Shown here in pieces: positions 1-6,457 of a stretch of DNA of 12,479 nt; the stretch's first letter is position 1, and every line of letters starts with the position of its first letter. The translations under genes were made by a program, and so were the position numbers. The notes under the pieces were generated by a model. The model ran no database searches. It saw only the letters and a list, made by a program, of their open reading frames with translations, and had not been told where the DNA came from. The DNA comes from JSC-12 sp033764965 (lineage in GTDB: Bacteria; Cyanobacteriota; Cyanobacteriia; Leptolyngbyales; Leptolyngbyaceae), in assembly GCA_033764965.1 (NCBI GenBank), contig JANRIN010000189.1:1-12479 (forward strand). Reading direction: 5' to 3'.

Positions 1-1
1 C

Positions 2-445
2 ATCGATCGCATTTTGGATGACCCAGACTACCCCGACCTGTCTGAAACAACTGATGAAGCATTTAAGCGATCAATCCGGTCGCGCTATGGAGACTTGCGC
101 CACAAAAAGACCTGGGAAGCTGCGTTTATCGACATTAAAGCCAACTCCCTCTACGAGCATAATGATGATAGCCGTAAGCTAGTCGAGCTAGATTTCATTC
201 AGACTCCCAAACGAGAAGGGTACTTCTCATACATCCCCAAAATCCTGGAGAAGTTCATCCTGATCAATCGAGGCGTGGAGAGTATTGCAATTAGCCTGAT
301 TCAAACGCTTGAGCAGGGGCTGCAATATATCGACCATGCAGAAATTTTAGAATTTTTGCACATTGGAAGAACCGTTGCTCGGCAACTCAATCAGGAGCAG
401 GCACTCGCCCCAGTCTATAGGCTTCTCGCACCCGCTGCCGCTTAA
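2..445 (+). CDS. 3' end of an unrecognised gene (5' truncated by window edge)
   Basis: The reading frame is open from the first bases of the window, with no in-frame stop before the TTG at position 14, so this is most likely the C-terminal part of a longer protein. About 148 residues are visible. They are hydrophilic and helical in character, with a conserved-looking stretch WEAAFIDIKANSLYEH and a hydrophobic helix-rich second half (GVESIAISLIQTLEQGLQYI), ending in LAPAAA. I see no membrane segment or catalytic motif and do not recognise the family. The next gene on the same strand begins about 80 bases after the stop, so the two could be co-transcribed. The frame is convincing from composition and length; the function is unknown and the true start lies outside. 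Confidence 0.6.
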   Translation: MDRILDDPDYPDLSETTDEAFKRSIRSRYGDLRHKKTWEAAFIDIKANSLYEHNDDSRKLVELDFIQTPKREGYFSYIPKILEKFILINRGVESIAISLIQTLEQGLQYIDHAEILEFLHIGRTVARQLNQEQALAPVYRLLAPAAA

Positions 446-527
446 TTTGCATCTAAAAATCTGCTTCAAGGTAGAGAACCAAAGCACCCAATTGCACCTA
501 AATTGGTCAAGTTTAGCCTCTACAACC

Positions 528-1211
528 ATGCAGACCAAACCCCTTGCATCTCAACAAACCCGATTCCTGCCCTCGCAGCATGGCTTCAGATTCTGCAACT
601 CGTTTATCGGGCTTGGATTACCCTGGATCAACGCCATGCCGTGGCTTACCCAATTGCTCAAAACCGATCCCTATCGTCACGGGCTTTGCGGTGGCATGTG
701 CTTTGCTGCGCTTGACCATTTTTGGGCAAACCGTCCTATTCCTGCGATCGATGAAGTCCCTTCCGGTCCTTCTGCCCTTTATCGTTATCTCGATCGCCGT
801 CAAGTCAACACCTATAGAAGAGGCTGGGTCATTGGACTATTTTTTCTGTGGACAGCACGCTCAGACGTTACACTTCAACGCTTAACCATTACAGAGATCA
901 ATCGGGTCAAACAACGTCTAGATCAAGGTGAACCGGTCGTACTCGGTTTGATCCTCACCCAATCTGTTCGGAAGCTAACAACCAATCATCAGGTTATTGC
1001 TTACGGCTATAGGGAAAATGAATCCGGCATTACCCTTCAGATTTATGATCCCAGTATCCCAAACAACAACGAGGTTGTAATTGAAGTAACTCTTTCCGAA
1101 ACAGGAGCTACACTCACTGAGCACAACAATCAGACTCATACATCTCGTCCTATCCGGGGACTATTTATCATCCCCTACAAACCTGTTGCGCCTTCACTAT
1201 CCCAACCATAA
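528..1211 (+). CDS. papain/C39-like cysteine peptidase-fold protein
   Basis: This 227-residue protein carries the pattern of a papain-fold cysteine peptidase. Near residues 51-60 is HGLCGGMCFA, with the nucleophile most likely Cys54 or Cys58. NHQVIAYGY follows at about 153-161 with His154, then IYDPSIP at about 172-178 with Asp174, giving Cys, His and Asp in the usual order. This Cys...HxVxAYGY...YDP arrangement is known from C39-like and papain-like bacterial proteins that act as proteases or as toxins. The frame stays open upstream to 363, but that part overlaps the preceding gene and has no domain character, so I place the start at ATG 528. No Shine-Dalgarno, signal peptide or peptide-exporter ABC domain is visible. 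It ends 41 bases before the stop of the convergent gene. The fold is fairly sure, the substrate unknown. Confidence 0.65.
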   Translation: MQTKPLASQQTRFLPSQHGFRFCNSFIGLGLPWINAMPWLTQLLKTDPYRHGLCGGMCFAALDHFWANRPIPAIDEVPSGPSALYRYLDRRQVNTYRRGWVIGLFFLWTARSDVTLQRLTITEINRVKQRLDQGEPVVLGLILTQSVRKLTTNHQVIAYGYRENESGITLQIYDPSIPNNNEVVIEVTLSETGATLTEHNNQTHTSRPIRGLFIIPYKPVAPSLSQP

Positions 1212-1252
1212 AAGGAATTTACAGTACTCCTAAGCATGGAATAATCGTTCAA

Positions 1253-1822
1253 CTACTGCTCCAGTAAAGGTTGCATAACTGAGTAACCTGGCAAGTACTC
1301 AAAAAACGCCTTGAACTCAACTAAAAAAACGTAGAAAGGTTTCAACACATATTTCAAAGAAGAGGAATCTAAGGACAAGACAACGATCGCGCGCGTCTCT
1401 TTACCAACTTCCTCTAAATGGGTAATTAAATCCAACGCTTTGAAAACATAGCCATTGCGCTTGTCTCGATAATAGCCGTTTATCCAAACAGTCAAAGACT
1501 TTGAGCCAAGAGATACTTGCAGAGGAAGTTCGGGACGGGATAATTTTTGATCCGCAGTTTGCCGCAAACCACTATCCTGATCCATCACCAACGACAATCC
1601 CAACATCAACTCTTTGAATCGCTCATAGTAGCCTTCCAAATCTTCCAGGTGTTCCTTGGCTGCGACAGGTACTCGATGACGGCTGGTAGCCAGCGCCAAC
1701 GTAAACTCGCTCCACGTCTTTTGAGTGACTGCGACTGCCCAGACAAATCGAATGAGTGATGTCAAAGTCCAGCGACGGTGATCATCCAGTACCGTATTCA
1801 ACAATTGCTCTCCCTCTAACAT
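1253..1822 (-). CDS. hypothetical protein downstream of HU
   Basis: The 189-residue product is not one I recognise. The N-terminal 60 residues are helical and include an aromatic stretch, FVWAVAVTQKTWSEF. A charged helix follows (HLEDLEGYYERFKELM), and the second half looks like alternating beta strands, for example SLTVWINGYY and RAIVVLSLDSSS. There is no membrane segment, signal peptide or cysteine cluster. The gene starts 35 bases after the HU stop codon on the same strand, so it may be read from the HU promoter. It converges on the cysteine peptidase gene with only 41 bases between the two stop codons. It is probably a real gene because of its length and ordinary composition, but no role can be assigned. 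Confidence 0.6.
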   Translation of the reverse strand: MLEGEQLLNTVLDDHRRWTLTSLIRFVWAVAVTQKTWSEFTLALATSRHRVPVAAKEHLEDLEGYYERFKELMLGLSLVMDQDSGLRQTADQKLSRPELPLQVSLGSKSLTVWINGYYRDKRNGYVFKALDLITHLEEVGKETRAIVVLSLDSSSLKYVLKPFYVFLVEFKAFFEYLPGYSVMQPLLEQ

Positions 1823-1857
1823 CTCAATTCTAATCCGTATAACCTCATTGTTCCTAC

Positions 1858-2133
1858 TCAGCCAACCACCTTTTCTTTAAACAACTTTCCTGCACTAAAG
1901 GCTGGGACTATTGTTGCTGGAATCTTAATTGGCTGCCCTGTAGAAGGATTTCGTCCTTCTCGTGCTTGCCGCTCTCTTGGCTCAAAGGTACCAAACCCAA
2001 CTAACGTCACTTTATTTCCCTCCGCGACAGACTCCACAATCGCATCAAGAATGGCAGTAAGTATGACATCCGCATCTTTCTTAGTCACTCCTGCTTTCTG
2101 TGAAATCTGATCAACGAGTTCGCCCTTATTCAT
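1858..2133 (-). CDS. hup: HU family DNA-binding protein
   Basis: At 91 residues this has the normal length of a bacterial HU/IHF subunit. The N-terminus MNKGELVDQISQKAGVTKKD matches the dimerising helices. The core VTLVGFGTFEPRERQAREGR leads into the DNA-gripping beta arm GRNPSTGQPIKIPA, with the conserved Asn-Pro that intercalates into DNA. HU bends and compacts DNA in the nucleoid and assists replication, recombination and transcription complexes. The lack of specificity-defining extensions points to HU rather than IHF. Its start faces the operon beginning at 2307 across a 173-base divergent region, and a TATAAT box lies in good position upstream. Here it may be a plasmid- or island-borne paralogue, which is an inference from context. 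Confidence 0.95.
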   Translation of the reverse strand: MNKGELVDQISQKAGVTKKDADVILTAILDAIVESVAEGNKVTLVGFGTFEPRERQAREGRNPSTGQPIKIPATIVPAFSAGKLFKEKVVG

Positions 2134-2160
2134 AGTTCACTGTCTCAAAATGCTGCTGTG

Positions 2161-2187
2161 ATTATACTTGAGAAACTTGGAATGCAA
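2161..2187 (-). promoter_or_regulatory. putative sigma-70 promoter of the HU gene
   Basis: Read on the minus strand there is a perfect TATAAT (plus-strand 2161-2166), preceded 15 bases upstream by TTGCAT (2182-2187), a fair -35. The -10 lies 27 bases before the HU start codon. The 15-base spacing is short, so the -35 is less certain than the -10. Confidence 0.45.
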
Positions 2188-2202
2188 CAGGCTACCGCCT
2201 GT
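2187..2202. promoter_or_regulatory. perfect palindrome next to the HU -35
   Basis: ACAGGC-TACC-GCCTGT is a perfect 6-bp inverted repeat with a 4-base loop. It abuts the putative HU -35 box and lies between the HU gene and the divergent operon. It could be an operator or a small hairpin. No T-run follows on either strand, so a terminator is unlikely. Confidence 0.35.
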
Positions 2203-2306
2203 CACTCCGGCGTATTCATCGTACAAGTGTTCAGAAAATCTGTGTTACTCAGCATTCTGCCTGAACAATGGGCGATCGCATCATCTCAACCCAGTAAACA
2301 CTCATC

Positions 2307-2891
2307 ATGACCGCTAACCAATGGCTCACTCTGGAAGCAGCCGCTGAAGCGGTTTCAGTTCCCATCGAAACCCTGCAATCTCATCTCAGCAACCCTGCTC
2401 CCGAAAAAAAGTTTCAACCACACGGACTTTTATTTGATCGAAGTCGGTGGAAAACCAAAGATCCGCAATTTCTGCAATTACTCAGTTCATCTCCACTACA
2501 AGCTGCCACTACTCCAAATTCAGAACGAACCTACCGCTGGGAGAATACCCCAATTCGGTTAGAGGTTACCTGGCTACCGCTTGATTCAGATACTCAAGAT
2601 CGACAAGTTCTGATCTGGGCAACGAGTTATGACGACTTTCCGGTTTGTAATCTACTGACAGAATCAGAATTGGGGAAGCTGCCCCGCCCTCTAAATCAAC
2701 TGCTCGATCAGCTCAAAGCAGACCTTCCCGTTCGCAAAATTCGTTATCAACAGAAACAGGCAAAACCAAAGAAATCAACTTCTTCAACCCCTTCTAGACC
2801 CGCTTCCCAACCAACGACTCCCCAATCATCAACATTACCTACCCAACCTAAACAACCGACTGCCAAAGACACCCAAATCTCCTTCTTCTAA
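2307..2891 (+). CDS. PRTRC protein E-like first gene, with C-terminal clamp-binding-like motif
   Basis: First gene of the operon, 194 residues. Residues 5-30 (WLTLEAAAEAVSVPIETLQSHL) resemble a helix-turn-helix or excisionase-type domain. Residues 75-145 form a mixed alpha/beta region. From about 150 a low-complexity Lys/Pro/Ser/Thr/Gln linker runs to the end and finishes in DTQISFF at the very C-terminus. QISFF fits the bacterial sliding-clamp-binding pentapeptide (Q-hydrophobic-S/D-hydrophobic-F), which typically sits at the end of a flexible tail. A compact domain, basic or proline-rich linker and short hydrophobic end, placed directly before the ubiquitin-like gene, recalls PRTRC system protein E. 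That equivalence is inference from position and architecture, not from residue identity. It is separated from the next gene by 3 bases. No clear Shine-Dalgarno is visible. Confidence 0.6.
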   Translation: MTANQWLTLEAAAEAVSVPIETLQSHLSNPAPEKKFQPHGLLFDRSRWKTKDPQFLQLLSSSPLQAATTPNSERTYRWENTPIRLEVTWLPLDSDTQDRQVLIWATSYDDFPVCNLLTESELGKLPRPLNQLLDQLKADLPVRKIRYQQKQAKPKKSTSSTPSRPASQPTTPQSSTLPTQPKQPTAKDTQISFF

Positions 2892-2894
2892 GCT

Positions 2895-3344
2895 ATGGAT
2901 ACGACCACTGAAGACACCGTTTTAGTCGTCCTGGAAGGACAACAGCATCACATTCGCCGCACGATCGCAGAGAACGATGAACTGTTACGCCGATTACTCA
3001 GCCAAATTGGTCCGGAGCTGGCAGGAGCCGAAATCAAACGAACCAATGGGGTAATCGAAGTTGTACCGAAAAAAGGCACCAAAGGAAATCAACCTGCAAT
3101 CACCTCGGAAGCTCTCAGTTATTTGGACACCGCTGCAAGCAATATTGACCCTGCGATCACGGCTTGTTTAGTGATTCAACAAACGGAACTCGCTGAAGGG
3201 TTCAACCCGGAACAAGCACTCAGATTAGACGAGTACATCACCCACACTATTTCAGAATCACAGCGCTGGCAGGCTTCCATTCAACAAACGCTTTATCGTC
3301 TAGACAATGCTGCATCCGCTTCCAAAATTCCCTTTGGGTTCTGA
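2895..3344 (+). CDS. ubiquitin-like beta-grasp protein (PRTRC protein C-like) with C-terminal extension
   Basis: The 149-residue product has two parts. Residues 7-64 show a beta-beta-alpha-beta pattern expected of a small beta-grasp (ubiquitin-like) domain: a strand pair around VLVVLEGQQHHIRR, a helix around DELLRRLLSQIGPEL, and strands GAEIKRTNGVIEVVPKKGTKG. The end at KKGTKG resembles the C-terminus of PRTRC protein C, as I remember it. Residues 65-149 form an extra, mostly helical tail ending IPFGF, which standard PRTRC protein C (about 70 residues) lacks. In this setting the domain would be the modifier activated by the ThiF-like enzyme encoded at 5580. Glycine 64 is a plausible processing point for the JAMM protease encoded at 4889, but there is no Gly-Gly. 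It lies 3 and 2 bases from its neighbours, so translation is probably coupled. Confidence 0.65.
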   Translation: MDTTTEDTVLVVLEGQQHHIRRTIAENDELLRRLLSQIGPELAGAEIKRTNGVIEVVPKKGTKGNQPAITSEALSYLDTAASNIDPAITACLVIQQTELAEGFNPEQALRLDEYITHTISESQRWQASIQQTLYRLDNAASASKIPFGF

Positions 3345-3346
3345 CT

Positions 3347-4198
3347 ATGCCAACTCTCCCTCTAACTGCGATCGATGCCATTGGGCGGTTGCGATCCTAC
3401 AACCCTCGCTTCATCCTCAACCACGAGGCAGCCTTTGACTATCTGACCCATCGCCAAATCAGCTATCGTCTGCTGCATCTCTACAACACGTTTTTCTCAA
3501 GTAAGCTAGCAGCCAGCACAAAGCCAGGATTTCCAAGACGCTGTGATGGAGAACCAATCCATAGCGAACGGGAAATCGAATTTTTCCAATTACTTGATCA
3601 GCACTGCTTTCCACTTTCTCCTTGGACACTCGATCAAGCCTACGATCGCCTCATTTATGAGATTCCAATCCTTGATATGGGTGTTGATTGGCATGAAGAA
3701 GATGCATTTGAAGCACTCAAACCTGAATGGCTTGTACTCATCCCACTCACAGAAGAAGGACGCTACTGGTTTGAACAAATCGATATGGATTGCATTGAAT
3801 GGTACGAAACAGAGTTTGGCATCGACATTGACTCAATCCAGCATCCCAATAAGATCCCAGCCAAGCTGTTGCGCCACCGTTATTTGCAAGCAGGTTCCCC
3901 ATTCAAATTCCTACCGCTTACCTTAGCTGTCCTGGATAAATCTACCAACAATCTTTGGCTTGATGCTCTTTCCAATGAAGCCTTCTATGGAACGGAATGT
4001 GGAACCAGTTTGCCCTGGTCCGTTTCTGCGATTCAAACCCTTCAGCGCCAGTGGAAGAAAGCAAACCACCTGATGAATCAATGCTACATCCTCACCCAAT
4101 GGCTGGCACAAGACCTGCCAACCCATTTCCGCCAACTGCTTGACCTATGGAACCAGCCCTATCCACCAACGACCTGCAAGCCGTTGAAGCTGCACTAA
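3347..4198 (+). CDS. unknown cassette protein, possible PRTRC protein F counterpart
   Basis: A 283-residue soluble protein that I cannot place by motif. It is rich in aromatic and acidic residues, with an acidic middle section around 110-165 (LDMGVDWHEEDAFEALKPEW, then YWFEQIDMDCIEWYETEFGI). A basic turn, PAKLLRHRYLQAGSPFKFLP, leads to FLPLTLAVLDKSTNNLWLDA, and the C-terminus is helical. There is no signal peptide or membrane helix. It starts 2 bases after the ubiquitin-like gene, and its 3' end overlaps the E2-like gene by 52 bases, so it belongs to the core of the cassette. Its size and place between the modifier and the E2/JAMM genes suggest it is the counterpart of PRTRC protein F; that is inference only. 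A role as adaptor or scaffold is possible but unproven. Confidence 0.6.
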   Translation: MPTLPLTAIDAIGRLRSYNPRFILNHEAAFDYLTHRQISYRLLHLYNTFFSSKLAASTKPGFPRRCDGEPIHSEREIEFFQLLDQHCFPLSPWTLDQAYDRLIYEIPILDMGVDWHEEDAFEALKPEWLVLIPLTEEGRYWFEQIDMDCIEWYETEFGIDIDSIQHPNKIPAKLLRHRYLQAGSPFKFLPLTLAVLDKSTNNLWLDALSNEAFYGTECGTSLPWSVSAIQTLQRQWKKANHLMNQCYILTQWLAQDLPTHFRQLLDLWNQPYPPTTCKPLKLH

Positions 4199-4896
4199 TC
4201 CGTGATTTCCTTGCCACTTGTCCGGAGGAAGCCAAACGCATTGATGCCGCGATTTATATCTCTGAGGCGACTGGACATTACCTCTATCAACGCCGAACCA
4301 GCACTGAGCCTTTAACGTACCGCTATAAATGCATATCCCCAGACACCCTCCGTATCGCCTTCGACAACACCTCCATCGATTCGGGATGGATTTCCCCTGG
4401 GGTTGTTCGCTGTGGAACCAGCATTGGCGGCAGATGGGCAGTCCTAGTCATTCCCCCAGCGCACCATACTATCGACCTATCCTATGCAGGCAAAATTACG
4501 ATTCCCTTACCTGCCCTCGCATTAATTGGACTGGAGCGAACATATTGGATATGCGCGATCGCGGGTGAAGTTTTTGATCCCTCAGCACTGTGTTATCACG
4601 CACCTCTACCGAATGTTTATGACTCCCTAAAAATTTGCTGGGGCTCAAACACTCCGGCGATCGCCAGTCCTCAAACGCTCCCTCAAGCCTGGAATGACTT
4701 CATCACAAGTCCATTTTCAAATCATTTGATTCATGGCAAGTCCACGAGCAAAAAGTACCAATTTGACATTTGCAAACAGCTAATCGCCCTGCATCAGAAC
4801 CGGACAAAGCGTTACCCCAGCAAAACACTTGTCCCTCTTGATCAAGACCCAACCACTCTCGATCGCCTGATCACTCACCTCCTGGCTCATGAATGA
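4147..4896 (+). CDS. E2-like ubiquitin-conjugating fold protein (PRTRC protein B-like)
   Basis: This 249-residue protein shows the signature of an E2/UBC-like enzyme. Around residues 149-168 it reads CYHAPLPNVYDSLKICWGSN. The Leu-Pro-Asn (154-156), followed exactly eight residues after Asn156 by Cys164, copies the His-Pro-Asn...Cys spacing of classical E2 active sites (HPNVYPDGxxC). His151 may stand in for the missing histidine. The preceding part, residues 85-145, is beta-rich as expected of the UBC sheet (WAVLVIPPAHHTID, YWICAIAGEVF). The YHAP..NVY...C.GS block followed by AWNDFITSPFSNH is characteristic of PRTRC protein B. The likely role is to take the ubiquitin-like protein from the E1-like enzyme as a thioester on Cys164. 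The ATG at 4147 lies inside the previous gene; no later in-frame ATG keeps the domain. It overlaps the JAMM gene by 8 bases. Confidence 0.75.
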   Translation: MEPALSTNDLQAVEAALIRDFLATCPEEAKRIDAAIYISEATGHYLYQRRTSTEPLTYRYKCISPDTLRIAFDNTSIDSGWISPGVVRCGTSIGGRWAVLVIPPAHHTIDLSYAGKITIPLPALALIGLERTYWICAIAGEVFDPSALCYHAPLPNVYDSLKICWGSNTPAIASPQTLPQAWNDFITSPFSNHLIHGKSTSKKYQFDICKQLIALHQNRTKRYPSKTLVPLDQDPTTLDRLITHLLAHE

Positions 4897-5602
4897 TATC
4901 CAAACCGAGTTGTCCCGCATCATCGGACACAAATTTGCTGACGCAGAGCAGCTCCCTGAGCACACCAGTACAGGTTTTGAATACATCGTCGGCAGTAACG
5001 GAATCTACGTCCGAGCGATCCGTCCTAGCATTCAGGTCACTATCCCAGTAAGTACCCATCAACAACCCCTCAAAGGGTTAGCAGACATCAGACCGAACAT
5101 TGAGATTGCCCCTAAAATTCCTGAATCCCTGCTGCTGGAAATGTGGAGCCTTGCCTGTCAAGCCTGTTCCACCCAATCTCTGGAAATCCTGTTTCATCTC
5201 ACCCTCGAACAGGAGCACTGGAGGCTGACTGTACCCAACCAGCAGCAAAGCCCCAATCAGTGTCAGCCCACAAATACCAGCTATGGGTCTACCGCCCATC
5301 GGGCAACTGTCGAAATTCATTCGCACGGACAGTTACCAGCGTTCTTCTCTCCCACGGATGACCAGGATGAAGCAACCGGGTTTAGAGTCTACGGGGTGCT
5401 CGGCAAAGTCCGTTCCTCCCAACCTGAAATGGTGTTACGAGTTTGTATTTTCGGACATTGTTGTCACCTACCCATTCATCAGGTATTTGACATTGAACCG
5501 GACTCAACTTTCTTATTTGACTTGACTCAACACTATCTTCAACAACACAATTCGCTTCCCTTCTACCAATGCCCACGCCATGAACAAACCGCTGAGTTAT
5601 GA
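4889..5602 (+). CDS. JAB/JAMM metalloprotease (PRTRC protein A-like)
   Basis: The 237-residue product carries an exact JAMM zinc motif, H-x-H-x7-S-x2-D, in EIHSHGQLPAFFSPTDD: His144 and His146, Ser154 and Asp157. This motif marks MPN+/JAB metalloproteases that cut ubiquitin-like modifiers from precursors or from targets. The HSHG.LPAFFS.TDD.DE form is typical of PRTRC system protein A. The general-base Glu normally sits on a strand or helix upstream; Glu84 is a candidate. After the motif, residues 165-210 are strands of the MPN sheet (FRVYGVLGKV, MVLRVCIFGH). The first 75 residues are less defined. The start codon overlaps the E2 stop in ATGAATGA, and the 3' end overlaps the E1-like gene by 23 bases, so E2, JAMM and E1 are probably made together. 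Confidence 0.85.
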   Translation: MNDIQTELSRIIGHKFADAEQLPEHTSTGFEYIVGSNGIYVRAIRPSIQVTIPVSTHQQPLKGLADIRPNIEIAPKIPESLLLEMWSLACQACSTQSLEILFHLTLEQEHWRLTVPNQQQSPNQCQPTNTSYGSTAHRATVEIHSHGQLPAFFSPTDDQDEATGFRVYGVLGKVRSSQPEMVLRVCIFGHCCHLPIHQVFDIEPDSTFLFDLTQHYLQQHNSLPFYQCPRHEQTAEL

Positions 5603-6443
5603 TTGCCTTGAAGCCGTTCTCGTTGTGCTTCCTCCTCACCAGCATGTTCACTTCTGGATTGTCGGTTGTGGCGGTACAGGCTCTTTTCTGGTACAGCTCA
5701 TTATTCGGATTGCGCGATCGCTGGTTGGTAGTGGAAAATCGTCTACCCTGACGTTAGTAGACCCAGATCAGGTTGAACTTAAAAATGTGATCACTCGTCA
5801 ATGTTTTTGTGAAGCGGAGATTGGACTTAACAAAGCCAAAGCCTTAGCTGCTCGTTACTCGCTTGCATGGACGTGCGACCAACTGACCATTGAAGCCATC
5901 CCGGAAAAGTTTGACCACCGCTGGTTGAAGCACCCCCTCAACACCCTAACCGTACTGCTGGGCTGTGTTGATAATGCGGCTGCCCGTCGAATATTGCACA
6001 CGGCTTTGGCTGATAACCGCTATTACACCGCCCAGCATCTGTGGTATCTCGATGCCGGGAATGGCGATCGCTGGGGGCAGGTGTTGGTTGGCAGCAGTCA
6101 TTCAACTCAGCCCAAAGACTATGAGTTTAGCGAACTCGGATGCCTCCGCCTTCCAGCACCCGGTATTCAAGCACCTGAATTATTACTCGACAAACCGGAA
6201 GAACAGGAAACTCCCCAATTATCCTGTGAGGAACTGGCACTATTGAATCAGCAAAGTTTAACGGTAAACGCCCAATCAGCCACCCTAGCTGCTGACCTGG
6301 CGCTTGAACTGGTCACTGGCAAACTGACTCAGTTCGCGGTACACTTTGACCTCAAAACTCGCACAACCAGAGCCAGATACATTACCCAATCTGCGATCGC
6401 TGCAATCCTACCTGGCTCAACCGCTCCTACCCAGGCTGCCTAA
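5580..6443 (+). CDS. ThiF/E1-like adenylating enzyme (PRTRC ThiF family)
   Basis: A 287-residue E1-like enzyme that would activate the C-terminus of the ubiquitin-like protein by adenylation. The nucleotide-binding loop is WIVGCGGTGS (26-35). It is followed by the acidic strand TLVDPDQVELKNVITRQCF with Asp61, Asp63, Asn69, Arg73 and Gln74, then NKAKAL with Lys86 and LLGCVDNAAAR with Asp131. This is the order seen in ThiF, MoeB and E1 enzymes. Cys216 in QLSCEELALLNQ is a plausible thioester cysteine; Cys188 is the alternative. The C-terminal helix ATLAADLALELVTGKL fits the PRTRC ThiF family. There is no CxxC zinc pair of the MoeB/ThiF type, as in other PRTRC ThiF proteins as far as I recall. 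The gene begins inside the end of the JAMM gene, and the next gene follows after 14 bases. Confidence 0.9.
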   Translation: MNKPLSYDCLEAVLVVLPPHQHVHFWIVGCGGTGSFLVQLIIRIARSLVGSGKSSTLTLVDPDQVELKNVITRQCFCEAEIGLNKAKALAARYSLAWTCDQLTIEAIPEKFDHRWLKHPLNTLTVLLGCVDNAAARRILHTALADNRYYTAQHLWYLDAGNGDRWGQVLVGSSHSTQPKDYEFSELGCLRLPAPGIQAPELLLDKPEEQETPQLSCEELALLNQQSLTVNAQSATLAADLALELVTGKLTQFAVHFDLKTRTTRARYITQSAIAAILPGSTAPTQAA

Positions 6444-6457
6444 ATCCTGCATCCCTC

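Noticed and set aside
363..527. Upstream extension of the cysteine peptidase gene
   Set aside because: The frame is open, but it overlaps the preceding gene, lacks domain character, and the conserved region begins well after ATG 528.
503..885. Two open frames (70 and 113 codons) inside the cysteine peptidase gene
   Set aside because: They are out of frame with the motif-bearing protein and show no domain features, so they are shadows.
5078..5651. Minus-strand open frames opposite the JAMM and E1-like genes
   Set aside because: The plus strand encodes exact JAMM and ThiF motifs here, and the minus-strand products have no recognisable features.
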